Assembly (NCBI RefSeq): GCF_008830225.1
Contig: NZ_WAIE01000002.1
Coordinates: forward strand, 248,001-312,000
DNA length: 64,000 bases
Source: Pseudodesulfovibrio senegalensis
GTDB lineage: Bacteria; Desulfobacterota; Desulfovibrionia; Desulfovibrionales; Desulfovibrionaceae
Reading direction: 5' to 3'
Within the stretch, counting starts at the first letter, position 1, and every line of letters begins with the position of its first letter. Both the position numbers and the translations under genes were made by a program. Shown here piece after piece: positions 43,648 to 53,219 of this stretch. The notes under the pieces are model-generated. The model was not told where the DNA came from. It made no database searches and saw nothing but the letters and a program-made list of their open reading frames with translations.

Positions 43648-43727
43648 CGTTTTGAAAAGAGCCTTTCCGTGGTTTGGTTTGACATGCGGCCGGGCTTGGG
43701 CAACTCTTGATCGTACAAGGAGATTTT

Positions 43728-44183
43728 ATGCAGAACAAGCAGCCCAGAAACCCCTATCCCACGGTGGACGGCATAATCCTCGTGCCGGGGGCGTCCGCCC
43801 ATGCGGATGGCGTGGTGCTCATTGAACGGCGCAACCCTCCCTTTGGCTGGGCGTTGCCCGGCGGTTTCGTGGATTACGGGGAATCCTGCGAACACGCCGT
43901 GGTGCGCGAAATGAAAGAAGAGACCAACCTCGACGTGGTGCTGACCGGGTTGCTGGGTGTGTATTCCGATCCGTCGCGGGACCCGCGTTTTCATACCATG
44001 AGTGTGGTCTACACGGCGGTGGCACGGGACGTATCCCTGATTGAAGCTGGAGACGACGCCGGACAGGCGCGCATATTCCCCCTGGACGATTTGCCCGATC
44101 TGGCCTTTGATCATGGCCGGATTCTTTCGGATTACATGAACGGTCCGCATGCCCTGAACCGGGCGGCGGCCAACAAAAAATAA
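43728..44183 (+). CDS. NUDIX hydrolase (ADP-ribose pyrophosphatase-like)
   Basis: A 151-aa NUDIX protein. The Nudix box is visible as [20 protein letters not shown] followed by [22 protein letters not shown] and the [14 protein letters not shown] segment resemble ADP-ribose-type hydrolases. AAGGAG precedes the ATG at 43728. pdxA follows after 7 bp. Confidence 0.88.
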   Translation: MQNKQPRNPYPTVDGIILVPGASAHADGVVLIERRNPPFGWALPGGFVDYGESCEHAVVREMKEETNLDVVLTGLLGVYSDPSRDPRFHTMSVVYTAVARDVSLIEAGDDAGQARIFPLDDLPDLAFDHGRILSDYMNGPHALNRAAANKK

Positions 44184-44190
44184 GAATACC

Positions 44191-45207
44191 ATGAGCATGA
44201 AAACCATTTGCGTGACGTTGGGCGATCCCGGCGGACTGGGGCCGGAATTGGTGCAGCGTTGCCTGTCCGGGCGGACCGATGCCCGGTATCTGATGGTGGG
44301 ACCGGAGTCCTGCCTGAAACGGCTTCTTGAGCAGGGGCAGACTCCTTTCTGGACGCGCATAGCCGAACCCGGCGAATTGCCGAACAGCGGCGGTGTGTTT
44401 CTGCTGGAACCGCCGCAGTTGGCGCGGATCGGCTTTCCCGAAGGCGCTCCTTCCATGGAGGGAGGACTGGCCGCCGGCGTTGCGCTGGAAAAGGCCGTGG
44501 ACCTGCTGCAATCAGGCGTTGCGCATGGCCTGCTGACCTGCCCGCTGAACAAGGCCATGTTGCAAAAGGCGGGTTTCGATTTCCCCGGGCATACGGAATT
44601 TCTGGCCACCCGGCTGGGCGTTGGGCCGGAGGGCGTGTGCATGCACCTGTGCGGCCACGACCCGGACAATGCCGATCGCCCGCTGCTGCGCGTGAGTCTC
44701 GTGACCACGCATCCCCGGCTTGCGGACGTGCCCGGTCTGGTCACCCGTGAGCGTATTTTGCGCTGCCTGCGCCTGACCCGGAAATTTCTGGATGGCATCT
44801 GCCTGAGCGGTCCCATTGCCGTGTGCGGCGTGAACCCCCATGCCGGGGAGTCAGGGCGCATCGGCGACGAGGAGATCAAGACCGTGGGGCCTGCGTTGGA
44901 AGCTGCCAATGACGAGGGGTTGAACGTGGAAGGCCCCATTCCTGCGGACACGGTGTTTCATTTTGCGGCTTCGGGCAAGTATCCCGCGGTATTGGCCATG
45001 TACCATGATCAGGGGCTCGGCCCGCTCAAGCTGTTGCATTTCGGTGAGGCCGTGAATGTGACCCTTGGCCTGCCCTATCCGCGCACCTCCCCGGACCACG
45101 GCACCGGCTACGACGTGGTGGGCACGGGCAAGGCCTCGACAAAGAGCTTTGAGGCAGCGTTGGATATGGTGCTCCGCATGACCGGAGCCTGCGGAGGCCC
45201 GGCATGA
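44191..45207 (+). CDS. pdxA: 4-hydroxythreonine-4-phosphate dehydrogenase
   Basis: A 338-aa NAD-dependent enzyme of DXP-dependent pyridoxal phosphate synthesis. TLGDPGGLGPELV at the N-terminus, GHTEFLA with a metal-ligand His, NPHAGESGRIG, MYHDQGLGPLK and TSPDHGTGYDV are PdxA motifs. The start may be this ATG or one two codons later. The stop overlaps gmhB in an ATGA arrangement. Confidence 0.93.
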   Translation: MSMKTICVTLGDPGGLGPELVQRCLSGRTDARYLMVGPESCLKRLLEQGQTPFWTRIAEPGELPNSGGVFLLEPPQLARIGFPEGAPSMEGGLAAGVALEKAVDLLQSGVAHGLLTCPLNKAMLQKAGFDFPGHTEFLATRLGVGPEGVCMHLCGHDPDNADRPLLRVSLVTTHPRLADVPGLVTRERILRCLRLTRKFLDGICLSGPIAVCGVNPHAGESGRIGDEEIKTVGPALEAANDEGLNVEGPIPADTVFHFAASGKYPAVLAMYHDQGLGPLKLLHFGEAVNVTLGLPYPRTSPDHGTGYDVVGTGKASTKSFEAALDMVLRMTGACGGPA

Positions 45208-45788
45208 ACAGGCGGCGCTTCGTGTTGCTGGACAGGGACGGTACCGTCATCGAGGACAAACATTACCTGTGCGACCCGGAAGGCGTTGAACTGCTGCCCG
45301 GTGCAGTGGAAGGGTTGCGCCGCATGCAGGACATGGGCTTCGGGCTGGCCTTGCTCACCAATCAGAGCGGCGTGGGCCGGGGCTATTTCACGGAGGATGA
45401 CGTGCATGCGGTCAACAACCGCCTGCTTTCCCTGTTGCGGGAGCAGAACGTGCACATTGACGCGGTGTATCATTGTCCGCACGCGCCCGAGGAAGACTGC
45501 CGCTGCCGGAAGCCCGAGCCGGGCATGATGCTGCAGGCCGCCGGGGAACTGGGATTCGATCCGTTCGAAAGTTTCATGATCGGCGACAAGCTCGCGGATA
45601 TGCAACTGGGGCGCAATACCGGGGCCGTATCCATTCTGGTGCGCACGGGCAAGGGCGCGCAGGAGGAAGACGCCTGCCGAGGCATCGCCGATCATGTTGT
45701 GGATGACCTTGCGCAGGCTGCCGATATTATCGGGCGGGTGTGCAGCAAACAGGCCGGGCGGCTGGATTTCCCGAAGCGTCCCCAGTAA
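45204..45788 (+). CDS. gmhB: D-glycero-D-manno-heptose 1,7-bisphosphate 7-phosphatase
   Basis: A 194-aa HAD phosphatase of LPS heptose synthesis. LLDRDGTVIED has the nucleophile and acid Asp, LLTNQSGVGRGYF is motif II, and CPHAPEEDCRCRKP is the GmhB zinc loop. MIGDKLADM is the final acidic motif. It overlaps pdxA by 4 bp. GmhA is at 15285-15908. Confidence 0.92.
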   Translation: MNRRRFVLLDRDGTVIEDKHYLCDPEGVELLPGAVEGLRRMQDMGFGLALLTNQSGVGRGYFTEDDVHAVNNRLLSLLREQNVHIDAVYHCPHAPEEDCRCRKPEPGMMLQAAGELGFDPFESFMIGDKLADMQLGRNTGAVSILVRTGKGAQEEDACRGIADHVVDDLAQAADIIGRVCSKQAGRLDFPKRPQ

Positions 45789-45794
45789 TCGGAA

Positions 45795-47171
45795 TTACGG
45801 CCGGGGTCTCGAGGCGCTGTATGCCGCGGCCATGCCGGTGGTCACCTCAAGGGTGGCAAGGGCCTGCAATGCGGTGAGTCTGTCCGGGCTTGCGCTCAAT
45901 TTCCTGAGGCGTTCAATGAAATTTTCCATGCCCGGTCCGGCCATGAACAGGGCATGGCGTTGCAGCCCCTGTGCTATCTCGGAATGGGGAGTGGGGCTGT
46001 ATCCGTTGTCGGCAACAGCACCCTCCATCTGCGATTGTATCGCCTTCTTTCGGGGACGTTCGGATGCTTTTGCATGGCGTACCGCTGCCAGTCCGGCCCT
46101 GCGGCCGAACACCTGCGTGGCAGCGACCATGGCTCCGCCCAGCCGGTTGGCCCCGTGCATGCCCGTGGCGCATTCACCCACGGCGAACAGTCCGGGCAGG
46201 CTGGTCGCACCATGCTCATCCACCACGGCTCCGCCGTTGCCCGCATGGGCGGTCAGTCGCATTGCGCGCGTTTCCCCGTCTATCCGCACCATGACGTTGC
46301 CTTGCTGGTCGGCCCCGTGCAGCAGCCATCGGTCCACGGTGTTGTCCTTGTGAAAATGAAAGGCCGGGCAATGGGTGGAACGCAGGGCGCGCATTTCGGG
46401 TTCCGGACCTGTTTTTCCGGCCACGGTGGCTTGCATGGGTAGTGCGCCCACGTTTACGAATTGTCCCCCGTCGTCAAACCACATGAATTGCAAAAAGCCT
46501 GTGTTGGCCGTTGCCACGCCCGCCTCGCGCAGCAGACCCAACGATATGCCGGGATTGCCCGGTCCTGCCGAGTGGGCCGGGTAGAGCGGAGCCGGGCCGC
46601 CGAGGGCCAGTATGGTGGCCGTGGCCGCAATGGTAACGGTGCGTCCCTTGTCGTCCACGCCCCATGCGCCCACGCATCGTCCCTCATGAGGGGTGAGCCC
46701 CTGTATGGTGGCTGGCATGTGCGTTATTTTGTCTTGGATTTGCCTTGCGAATTGTTGGTGAGCGTGCCCGAGGTCCTCGAAGATAACGGCGCGTCCGCTC
46801 GGGTCGCCGCAAACAGGGAACCGTTTCATGTCTCCCTGTTCATTCTGCCGGAACCGCAGCCCCAGGGATTTGAGTTCATCAAGGCGCGGTTCAGCCTCTT
46901 CCGCCAGAATTCGTGCCAGTTTTTCGTCCATGAAGCCGGGAGCCCCCAATTCCATGGCCCGGTTCACGAAACATTCTCGTTCGTCACCGGAGCGGGGAAC
47001 GATCATGCCCAGAGCGTTGTTTTGGTTGGCAAAGGACGAACCGGACGGGCCGTCGTTGGCGGAGACGAGCGTAACGGAGATTTCCGGGTTTTGCTCAGTG
47101 ATCGACCACGCAGCGCGCAGACCCGAAAGGCCGGCGCCGAGAATGAGTATGTCGCAGGAATGCACATGCAT
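45795..47171 (-). CDS. FAD-dependent oxidoreductase of the SdhA/FrdA/NadB superfamily
   Basis: A 458-aa flavoprotein. The N-terminal Rossmann motif ILILGAGLSGLRAAWSI binds ADP of FAD. GSSFANQNNALGM and VGECATGMHGANRLGGAM are flavoprotein-subunit motifs. It is shorter than SdhA/FrdA and lacks a helical C-terminal domain; L-aspartate oxidase is possible but not shown. No signal peptide and no Fe-S partner next to it. Start uncertain: the ATG at 47171 or one 10 codons upstream (47201); neither has a good ribosome binding site. Confidence 0.75.
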   Translation of the reverse strand: MHVHSCDILILGAGLSGLRAAWSITEQNPEISVTLVSANDGPSGSSFANQNNALGMIVPRSGDERECFVNRAMELGAPGFMDEKLARILAEEAEPRLDELKSLGLRFRQNEQGDMKRFPVCGDPSGRAVIFEDLGHAHQQFARQIQDKITHMPATIQGLTPHEGRCVGAWGVDDKGRTVTIAATATILALGGPAPLYPAHSAGPGNPGISLGLLREAGVATANTGFLQFMWFDDGGQFVNVGALPMQATVAGKTGPEPEMRALRSTHCPAFHFHKDNTVDRWLLHGADQQGNVMVRIDGETRAMRLTAHAGNGGAVVDEHGATSLPGLFAVGECATGMHGANRLGGAMVAATQVFGRRAGLAAVRHAKASERPRKKAIQSQMEGAVADNGYSPTPHSEIAQGLQRHALFMAGPGMENFIERLRKLSASPDRLTALQALATLEVTTGMAAAYSASRPRP

Positions 47172-47308
47172 GAGTTCAGTGTAGCGCAATGCGCGGCCCA
47201 TGGGAAAGTGGATGCTTTCTGTGACGTGATTTGATGGCTGTCGCCTTTTTGTATTTTTCGACTACAAAACGGGCTTGAAAGACGAAACCTTACATAAACG
47301 ATAAATGA

Positions 47309-47435
47309 ACTGCGGCCGGTCCTGCGAAAGCAGGACCGGCCGCAGCGTCGGAAAGTTTTAGGGGGGAGGGCCCTTTTTCAAAAGAGCCCTCCCCAAATTT
47401 TCTATCGTCAAAAAGGTTCGTGGGCCGCCGGAGGC
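47309..47435 (-). repeat. Intergenic GCCTCCGGCGGC repeat, copy C
   Basis: In minus orientation it starts one base after the TPR gene stop with GCCTCCGGCGGC, CACGAACCTTTTT, then a hairpin (GGGGAGGGC/GCCCTCCCC), CCTAAAACTTT and a perfect 15-bp hairpin with a GAAA-type loop (47311-47344) ending GGCCGCAGTT. The order is the same as in copy B. Confidence 0.65.
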
Positions 47436-47436
47436 G

Positions 47437-48237
47437 TCAGCCCATTTTCTTGAGGGCAAAGGCCTTCATCTTGGCGGCTTCCTTGAAGTCGGGATTGATA
47501 TCCATGGCGCGTTCAGCGGCCTTGGCCATCTTGGGCCATTTTTTCCAGTCGAAATAGAGCCTGCCCATGTTGAAGAGCAGATACTCGTCGTCCTGACAGA
47601 TGGCCAGTGCCTTGAGATAGTATTTCTCGGCGGTTTCAAAGTCCTTCATCTTGCGCAGGACGATGCCGATGCGGTTGTAGAGGAAGATGGCGTTGGGATC
47701 GTCGCGCAGGGCGTCGTCCAGCAGGTTGAAGGCTTCCTGATAGCGTTCGGCCTTGAGGTAGCGGTCCGCAATGTCGGCCTTGAGGTCGATGTCGCTGCCG
47801 AAGTCACCGATGAGCTTGTCGAAAACGGATTTGGCCTTGTCGAACGACTGGTTGTCCAGATGCTTCTGGCCTTCGGCAAGATCCTTGCGCTTGCGCGCTT
47901 CGATGGCCGCGATGTCCAGCTGCGCGTCTTCGTTCATCTTTTCCTGAAGCAGGCGGAGCAATTCCACCATGGCATCGAGAAAGACCTTTTCCTTGCCCGG
48001 TTCGTAGTTGATGACCAGCGGATAAACCTTGCGCAGATTGTCGTCCGAATTGAGGCTGTAGGCGACCTTTTTGAGCAGTTCTTCAAATTCCGTGCGTTCA
48101 CTCTTCATGAGCGATTGCCTGAGCATGGTGAGCAGGCCGTCGTGAACGGCCTGAACAGCGGGCATGTATTTGCCTTTTTTCAGGTTGGTGGAAACCGAAG
48201 ACAGTTTTTTTCGTGCAGTGATCAACTCAGCGGACAT
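47437..48237 (-). CDS. Tetratricopeptide-repeat protein
   Basis: A 266-aa soluble protein. The C-terminal half contains about three TPR units (AERYQEAFNLLDDALRDDPN, FETAEKYYLKALAICQDDEY, MAKAAERAMDINPDFKEAAK). The N-terminal half is helical and charged without a recognised domain. It is the last gene of the HD-ddl-waaA-kdsB-carA operon, 39 bp after carA. Probably a scaffold or partner-binding protein; specific role unknown. Confidence 0.8.
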   Translation of the reverse strand: MSAELITARKKLSSVSTNLKKGKYMPAVQAVHDGLLTMLRQSLMKSERTEFEELLKKVAYSLNSDDNLRKVYPLVINYEPGKEKVFLDAMVELLRLLQEKMNEDAQLDIAAIEARKRKDLAEGQKHLDNQSFDKAKSVFDKLIGDFGSDIDLKADIADRYLKAERYQEAFNLLDDALRDDPNAIFLYNRIGIVLRKMKDFETAEKYYLKALAICQDDEYLLFNMGRLYFDWKKWPKMAKAAERAMDINPDFKEAAKMKAFALKKMG

Positions 48238-48276
48238 ACGTGCCTCGTTTCTTTGTATACCGATGTTCGGTTTGCG

Positions 48277-49401
48277 CTATTTGCCGCTTTCCGTGCGAAC
48301 CATTTCCCGGAAGCGGGTGAAGAAGTACCGGCTGTCGTGCGGGCCGGGTGCTGCTTCCGGGTGATACTGGATGGCCAGAATCGGTTTTTCCTTGTGCGCA
48401 AAGCCTTCAAGTGTCTTGTCATTCAGATTGATATGCGTGGCCTGCAAAAAATTCAAGCCGCTTATATCCACGCAGAATCCGTGGTTTTGGGACGAAACTT
48501 CGATTTTTTCGGTAGTCAGGTCCATGACCGGATGGTTGCAGCCATGGTGTCCGAATTTGAGCTTGTATGTGCTGCCGCCCATGGCCAGCCCCAGAATCTG
48601 GTGACCGAGGCAGATGCCTGCCACCGGATAGTCCTGGCACAGGTCGCGCGCGGCTTCCACGCCGTTTTCCACCACGGCCGGGTCTCCCGGGCCGTTGGAA
48701 AGGAAGATGGCGTCGGGATTCATGTTGCGCACTTCCGCGGGCTTGCAGTCCGAAGGAACCACCAGAATATCGAATCCTTCTTCTTCAAGCCAACGCAGGA
48801 TGTTCCATTTGACCCCGAAATCATAGACGATCAGCTTGGGACCGCTGCCGTTCCAGCTGGCTTCGTCAAGGGATTGGAACTGACGGGGCTTGCCGTCCAC
48901 CCACCCATAGGGGGAGGAAGAGGACACGCGGTCCGCAAGGTTCTGGCCTTCCATGGAGGGCACTGCCTTGGCCTTTTCGATCAGATCGTTGACGGCGGCG
49001 TCGCCCGTGGCCATGAAACCTCGCATGGCGCCGTTGATGCGCAGATGCCGGGTCAGGGCGCGGGTGTCGATGCCTTCGATGCCCATGACCCCGGCTTCGG
49101 TGAGGTAATCGGGCAGGGACATGGTGGAACGCCAGTTGCTGGGGCGCTTGCAGCACTCCTTGACGATGAAGCCCGAGGCTTGCACCGAGCGCGATTCCAC
49201 GTCTTCGGCATTGATTCCGTAGTTACCGATGAGCGGATAGGTCATGCAGACCATTTGTCCGGTATAGGACGGGTCTGTGAGGATTTCCTGGTAGCCGGTC
49301 ATCCCGGTGTTGAAGATGACTTCGCCGCAGGCCTCGCCCTCTCCGGTGAACGAGGTGCCTTTGAAAATCGTGCCGTCTTCAAGGGCCAGAATAGCTTTCA
49401 T
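48277..49401 (-). CDS. carA: Carbamoyl-phosphate synthase, small (glutaminase) subunit
   Basis: A 374-aa glutamine amidotransferase. The N-terminal CarA domain ([33 protein letters not shown]) and the class I GATase ([15 protein letters not shown] with catalytic Cys, and [11 protein letters not shown] with His/Glu) are intact. It supplies ammonia to CarB, which is not in this window. Its ATG follows the kdsB TAA directly (0 bp). Confidence 0.95.
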   Translation of the reverse strand: MKAILALEDGTIFKGTSFTGEGEACGEVIFNTGMTGYQEILTDPSYTGQMVCMTYPLIGNYGINAEDVESRSVQASGFIVKECCKRPSNWRSTMSLPDYLTEAGVMGIEGIDTRALTRHLRINGAMRGFMATGDAAVNDLIEKAKAVPSMEGQNLADRVSSSSPYGWVDGKPRQFQSLDEASWNGSGPKLIVYDFGVKWNILRWLEEEGFDILVVPSDCKPAEVRNMNPDAIFLSNGPGDPAVVENGVEAARDLCQDYPVAGICLGHQILGLAMGGSTYKLKFGHHGCNHPVMDLTTEKIEVSSQNHGFCVDISGLNFLQATHINLNDKTLEGFAHKEKPILAIQYHPEAAPGPHDSRYFFTRFREMVRTESGK

Positions 49402-50142
49402 TTACTTCTGCTCCAGAATTCTGATGACTGTTTCAAGGTCTTCGGGCCGGTCCACGCCATGGCAGGCGTGTGCTGTTTCGGTGACGTGGATGTCGTACCC
49501 GTTTTCGAGAAAACGCAATTGTTCGAGCCGTTCCCTCTGCTCCAGCGGACTTGGCGGCAGTTCGCCGAATCGGGCCAGCGCTTCCATGCGGAAGGCGTAG
49601 ACTCCGATGTGCAGATGAAACGTTCCCTGTCCGCCGTCGCGGTCAAAGGGGACCATGGCCCGGGAAAAATACAATGCCCTGCCGTCCTGCGAAACCACGG
49701 CCTTGACCCGGTCCGGGGAGGCGGCTTCCTGAGCGTTCATGCCGCTCACCAGTGTGGCGATCATGGTTGTTTCGCGTTCAAAGGGCGAGAGCAGCTCCGT
49801 GAGCATGGCCGGTTCCAGCGCGGGTTCGTCGCCCTGAATGTTGACCACCACTTCATCGTCTCCCACGCCGATCTTCCGTGCCGCTTCGAGAACGCGGTCC
49901 GTGCCGCTGGCATGGTCGGCAGCGGTCATGACCACGGGGACATTCAGAGCCTCTGCGGCCTTGAAAATCCGTTCGTCGTCGGTCGCCAGGGTCACGCTTT
50001 GCAGCTGTTCGCACTGGCGCGCCCGGTCATAGACGTGCCAGAACATGGGTTTCCCCAGCAATTCCGCAAGGGGTTTGCCGGGAAAGCGCGAGGACTCGAA
50101 GCGCGCGGGAATGATGCCGTGACAGAGTGGGAACATGCTCAT
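49402..50142 (-). CDS. kdsB: 3-deoxy-manno-octulosonate (Kdo) cytidylyltransferase
   Basis: A 246-aa enzyme that activates Kdo as CMP-Kdo. [37 protein letters not shown] and [10 protein letters not shown] match KdsB. Possible starts are MSMFPL (50142) or MFPL (50136). It sits between the Kdo transferase gene waaA and carA. Confidence 0.94.
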   Translation of the reverse strand: MSMFPLCHGIIPARFESSRFPGKPLAELLGKPMFWHVYDRARQCEQLQSVTLATDDERIFKAAEALNVPVVMTAADHASGTDRVLEAARKIGVGDDEVVVNIQGDEPALEPAMLTELLSPFERETTMIATLVSGMNAQEAASPDRVKAVVSQDGRALYFSRAMVPFDRDGGQGTFHLHIGVYAFRMEALARFGELPPSPLEQRERLEQLRFLENGYDIHVTETAHACHGVDRPEDLETVIRILEQK

Positions 50143-50163
50143 GCTGCAACCGTGTTGGGTCTG

Positions 50164-51447
50164 TTAATCATTATTCATGAATTGGGCAATATGTTTGCTT
50201 ACGGTTTTGGCGCCGCCCCTGCGGGAACGGATGTATGCGTGCACCGCTTTCTTCACATCCGCGGGTCGCGGCGGATTGTCCAACAGCCGCAGCAGGGCTT
50301 GGCATACGCCGTCCGCATCGTCCGCGCGGATCGCAAGGCCGGATTCGAATATCTCGGTGCCCACCCATGCGAAATTGTGCAGGCTCGGCCCGGTTACCGG
50401 CGTGATGCCGCAGGTCAGCGGCTCCAGAAAATTCTGTCCGCCCAGCGGCGCGAGGCTGCCGCCCACGAACGCGGCCTTTGCCAGGGCATAGGCCGGGACC
50501 AACTCGCCGAACGTATCCCAGAGCAGGGTGGTGCCCGGTTCGGCCGGTCCGGTCTGCTTGCTACGCAATTTCCATGGAATTCCGTGCTGGTCGAGCCGCT
50601 CCTTCCATGCGTCGATGCGCTCCATGTGCCGGGGAAACAGGCCGAGGACAGCGTCCGGGGCCTTGCGGTGCAGACGGGCCGTCAGCCGTCCGATTTCGGA
50701 CTCCTCCTGTTCGCGCACGGAACCGAGTACCACGAACCGCGCATTCGGGGCGATGATTTCCCGCAACGGATTGTCGGACCGGGGATTTCCGGCCGGGGCG
50801 CGCATGCGGTCGAATTTCATGTTGGCCATGGTCTGCACCCGATCTTTGCCGAACAGGGTGGCGAACCGCTTGGCATCCCGTTCGGAAACGGCCAGAATCC
50901 TGTCCGGTGCCAGCGCGCGCAAGGGCTTGCGGGCCGCAAGGTATCCGGCAAGGCTGCGCGGGTTCATGCGTCCGTTGGCCAGCAGCACCTTGGTTCCCTG
51001 TTGCCGGCAGGCGTGCAGGAAACCGGGCCAGATTTCGGTTTCGAGTATGACCACCACTTTGGGGCGCACGTGGCGCAGGGCGGTCTGCATGATGCGCGGG
51101 GCATCGAATGGAAAATAGCGGGGTTGCAGGGTGACGCCTTTTTTGTTGTCGTGCGTTTCCCGTGCCGCGCGTTCGAGGATTTCCATGCCCTGTCTGGTGT
51201 TGGTGGTGGCCAGCACGTTCAGGGGGCGGGAGGAGAACGGATTTTTCAGTTCGCGTACCAGTTCCCACGTGAGATAGGATTCGCCGCCGCTGGCGCCCTG
51301 GATCCAGATGTCGGCGCGAGCGGGCAGGTCGTTTTCCAGGGTGCGCTGTCCGAATCCGTCGTGCAGGCGGGAATGATGGCGCAACAGGGGAGTCGCTGCA
51401 CGCCAGAGAAGGTCGTAGGTCCCCAGCGCCATGGATTGCAGGCTCAT
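50164..51447 (-). CDS. waaA: 3-deoxy-D-manno-octulosonic acid (Kdo) transferase
   Basis: A 427-aa GT-B glycosyltransferase that adds Kdo to lipid IV-A. The N-terminal segment lacks an obvious long membrane anchor but begins with a hydrophobic amphipathic region. IWIQGASGGESYL, LETEIWPGFL and GGQNFLEPLTCGITPVTGP are WaaA/KdtA signatures. It overlaps the ddl stop by 4 bp. Confidence 0.92.
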   Translation of the reverse strand: MSLQSMALGTYDLLWRAATPLLRHHSRLHDGFGQRTLENDLPARADIWIQGASGGESYLTWELVRELKNPFSSRPLNVLATTNTRQGMEILERAARETHDNKKGVTLQPRYFPFDAPRIMQTALRHVRPKVVVILETEIWPGFLHACRQQGTKVLLANGRMNPRSLAGYLAARKPLRALAPDRILAVSERDAKRFATLFGKDRVQTMANMKFDRMRAPAGNPRSDNPLREIIAPNARFVVLGSVREQEESEIGRLTARLHRKAPDAVLGLFPRHMERIDAWKERLDQHGIPWKLRSKQTGPAEPGTTLLWDTFGELVPAYALAKAAFVGGSLAPLGGQNFLEPLTCGITPVTGPSLHNFAWVGTEIFESGLAIRADDADGVCQALLRLLDNPPRPADVKKAVHAYIRSRRGGAKTVSKHIAQFMNND

Positions 51448-52361
51448 GCGCGTCCCCGTTCTTCCAACCCGAGCCGTATCAGTTCCGCGATGAGGTCCTC
51501 GAAGCTCAGGCCCATGGCCGCTGCCGCGCGCGGAACAAGGCTGGTCGTGGTCATGCCGGGCAGGGTGTTGATTTCCAGCATGCGGGGAACCCCGTCCTCG
51601 CCCAGCATGAAGTCGGCCCGGCTGTACCCGGTCAGGCCGAGGGCCTTGCTGCCCCGGACGGTCAGTTCCATGATCTGTTTGCTCAGGGCGTCGTCAATGG
51701 GAGCCGGACATATTTCCTCGGCCCCGTCCTCGTCGTACTTGTTGGCGTAGTCGAAGAATTCCGCGCCCGGTTTGGGCCGGATGAGGATGACGGGCATGGG
51801 CGTTTCGCCCAGAATGCCGCAGGTGAGTTCTGTTCCCGGCGTATACTGTTCCAGCAGGGCCTGATCGCAGTGGCTGAAAATGATGCTGGTTTGCCGGACC
51901 AGTTCCTCGCGGTTGCGGGCAATGCCCATATCCACGCTGGACCCGCCCGTGTTGGGTTTGGCAAATACCGGGAAGTCCAGAGGGATATCCGTGTCGTTCT
52001 CAAGTGGCGCGGTCAGCAGGTGCCAGTCGGGCGTGGGAATATCGTTGTCGCGGAATATCTGCTTGGCCGCGGCCTTGTTCAGGGCCAGAAAGGAAGGCGC
52101 CGGACCTGCGCCCTGATACGGGCAGTCCGCGCTTTCGAGCATGGCCTGTACAAGACCGTCCTCGCCCGGGGAGCCGTGCATGTTGATGAAGGCGAAGTCC
52201 GCCTTGCGGGCGCGGTGCGTCAGATCGTCCAATTCGTGCGCCGGGTCGAAGTCGCGCACCGTGTGGCCGAGATTTTCAAGCGCGGCGCGAATGTTGGCGG
52301 CCCCCATGAGGGAGACCTCCCGTTCGCTACTCCATCCGCCCGCAATCAAAAGTATGTTCAT
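51444..52361 (-). CDS. ddl: D-alanine--D-alanine ligase
   Basis: A 305-aa ATP-grasp enzyme. GGWSSEREVSLMGAANI, NMHGSPGEDGLVQAML, KPNTGGSSVDMGIA and MLEINTLPGMTTTSLVP are the Ddl motifs. The N-terminal GGWSSERE replaces the common GGxSxE with a Trp. Makes D-Ala-D-Ala for peptidoglycan. Its start overlaps the HD gene by 35 bp. Confidence 0.95.
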   Translation of the reverse strand: MNILLIAGGWSSEREVSLMGAANIRAALENLGHTVRDFDPAHELDDLTHRARKADFAFINMHGSPGEDGLVQAMLESADCPYQGAGPAPSFLALNKAAAKQIFRDNDIPTPDWHLLTAPLENDTDIPLDFPVFAKPNTGGSSVDMGIARNREELVRQTSIIFSHCDQALLEQYTPGTELTCGILGETPMPVILIRPKPGAEFFDYANKYDEDGAEEICPAPIDDALSKQIMELTVRGSKALGLTGYSRADFMLGEDGVPRMLEINTLPGMTTTSLVPRAAAAMGLSFEDLIAELIRLGLEERGRA

Positions 52362-52944
52362 TGAGATCTACCTTGATGAACCGGGTGAAGGCCGTTTCAA
52401 CCTCCAGAGCCTGGTCCATTGTTGCTTGTATGCGCCTGCGTATGTATTCGGTGCTGCCGTAGCGTTCGATGAGATCCTCGAAGCGGTCGGCAATGGAAAC
52501 CACGGTGTCGTGGCGGACGCGTTTGTCCGCATACAGCACGGCGAGTTGGGGAAAGTGATTTTCGAGGTCGATGGCGAACGGCCAGTAGACGTGGTGGGTT
52601 ACGCCCGAGGAAAGTACCGGGTTTCCGGTCACTTCCTGCATCCACGCCCCGCCGAGCTGGCTGTGGTTGCCGCCGTGCAGGATGGCGTAGGTTTTGGCGA
52701 TGTCGTGCAACAGGGCCGAAGCACGAACAAGCTGCACGTCCACGTCATGCCCCTGATCCTTTGCCTTTTGTGCCAGAAAGGTGGCCACATCCGCCACGCA
52801 GGTGCTGTGCCTGCGGATATTGTCGAGCATTTCAAACCTGTCCCAGAGCGCAAGGCATTGTTCTTCATCCGGAACCGGAATGTCGGTCCTGGACGGCGGG
52901 GGCTCGGGCAAGGTCCAATGGTTTGTGGTTGTCGTATGAGTCAT
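52327..52944 (-). CDS. HD-domain phosphohydrolase-like protein
   Basis: A 205-aa protein. The HD metal site is seen as RRHSTCVADVATF (first His), ALLHDIAKT (HD pair) and SIADRFED (last Asp). GVTHHVYWPF in between is typical. Substrate unknown; nucleotide phosphatase or hydrolase activity is usual in the family. It is the first gene of the envelope operon. ATG at 52944 is the best start (weak GAG upstream); the frame stays open 51 codons further. Confidence 0.8.
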   Translation of the reverse strand: MTHTTTTNHWTLPEPPPSRTDIPVPDEEQCLALWDRFEMLDNIRRHSTCVADVATFLAQKAKDQGHDVDVQLVRASALLHDIAKTYAILHGGNHSQLGGAWMQEVTGNPVLSSGVTHHVYWPFAIDLENHFPQLAVLYADKRVRHDTVVSIADRFEDLIERYGSTEYIRRRIQATMDQALEVETAFTRFIKVDLNEHTFDCGRME

Positions 52945-53172
52945 TGGCTCGGGGCGGGCGCCTTTTTTTCCGGTTCGGCGTGCTGCCGTGCCGGTTTGCT
53001 GCGCTTCCGTTTCATAATCTACCAGTTCGCGGTGCAAAAATAAAGCAAAGCACGGACATGGAGACCAAAATTTCATCGTGGCGAAAGGGGATTTCAAATT
53101 TGTTCTTGCTATTTTTCGTGACGCAAACTAAAGGGTTGGAGCATAGTTCGTACTAGGACAATATGATAACAA

Positions 53173-53189
53173 CCGGCGGGAATCGCCGG
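53173..53189 (+). promoter_or_regulatory. 5' leader hairpin of dsrC
   Basis: A perfect CCGGCG/CGCCGG stem with GGAAT loop lies 30 bp before the dsrC start, between the upstream AT-rich region and the AGGAGG ribosome binding site. It may protect the highly expressed mRNA or set translation; no direct evidence. Confidence 0.4.
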
Positions 53190-53219
53190 ACTGTTCAATC
53201 AACATTGAGGAGGAATCCA

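Larger units (their letters stand above)
43398..43727. other. Intergenic region with a -24/-12 promoter motif and terminator
   Basis: This 330-bp AT-rich stretch has no convincing protein gene. It holds a sigma-54 motif at 43561-43576 and a terminator hairpin at 43612-43647, which together outline a short transcript. The ribosome binding site AAGGAG for the NUDIX gene lies at its right end. Confidence 0.55.

Noticed and set aside
47860-51750. Very long plus-strand open frame antisense to kdsB, carA, waaA and ddl
   Set aside because: It lies opposite well-recognised genes, has biased low-complexity His/Gly/Phe-rich composition and no domain. It is a by-product of GC-rich third-codon positions.
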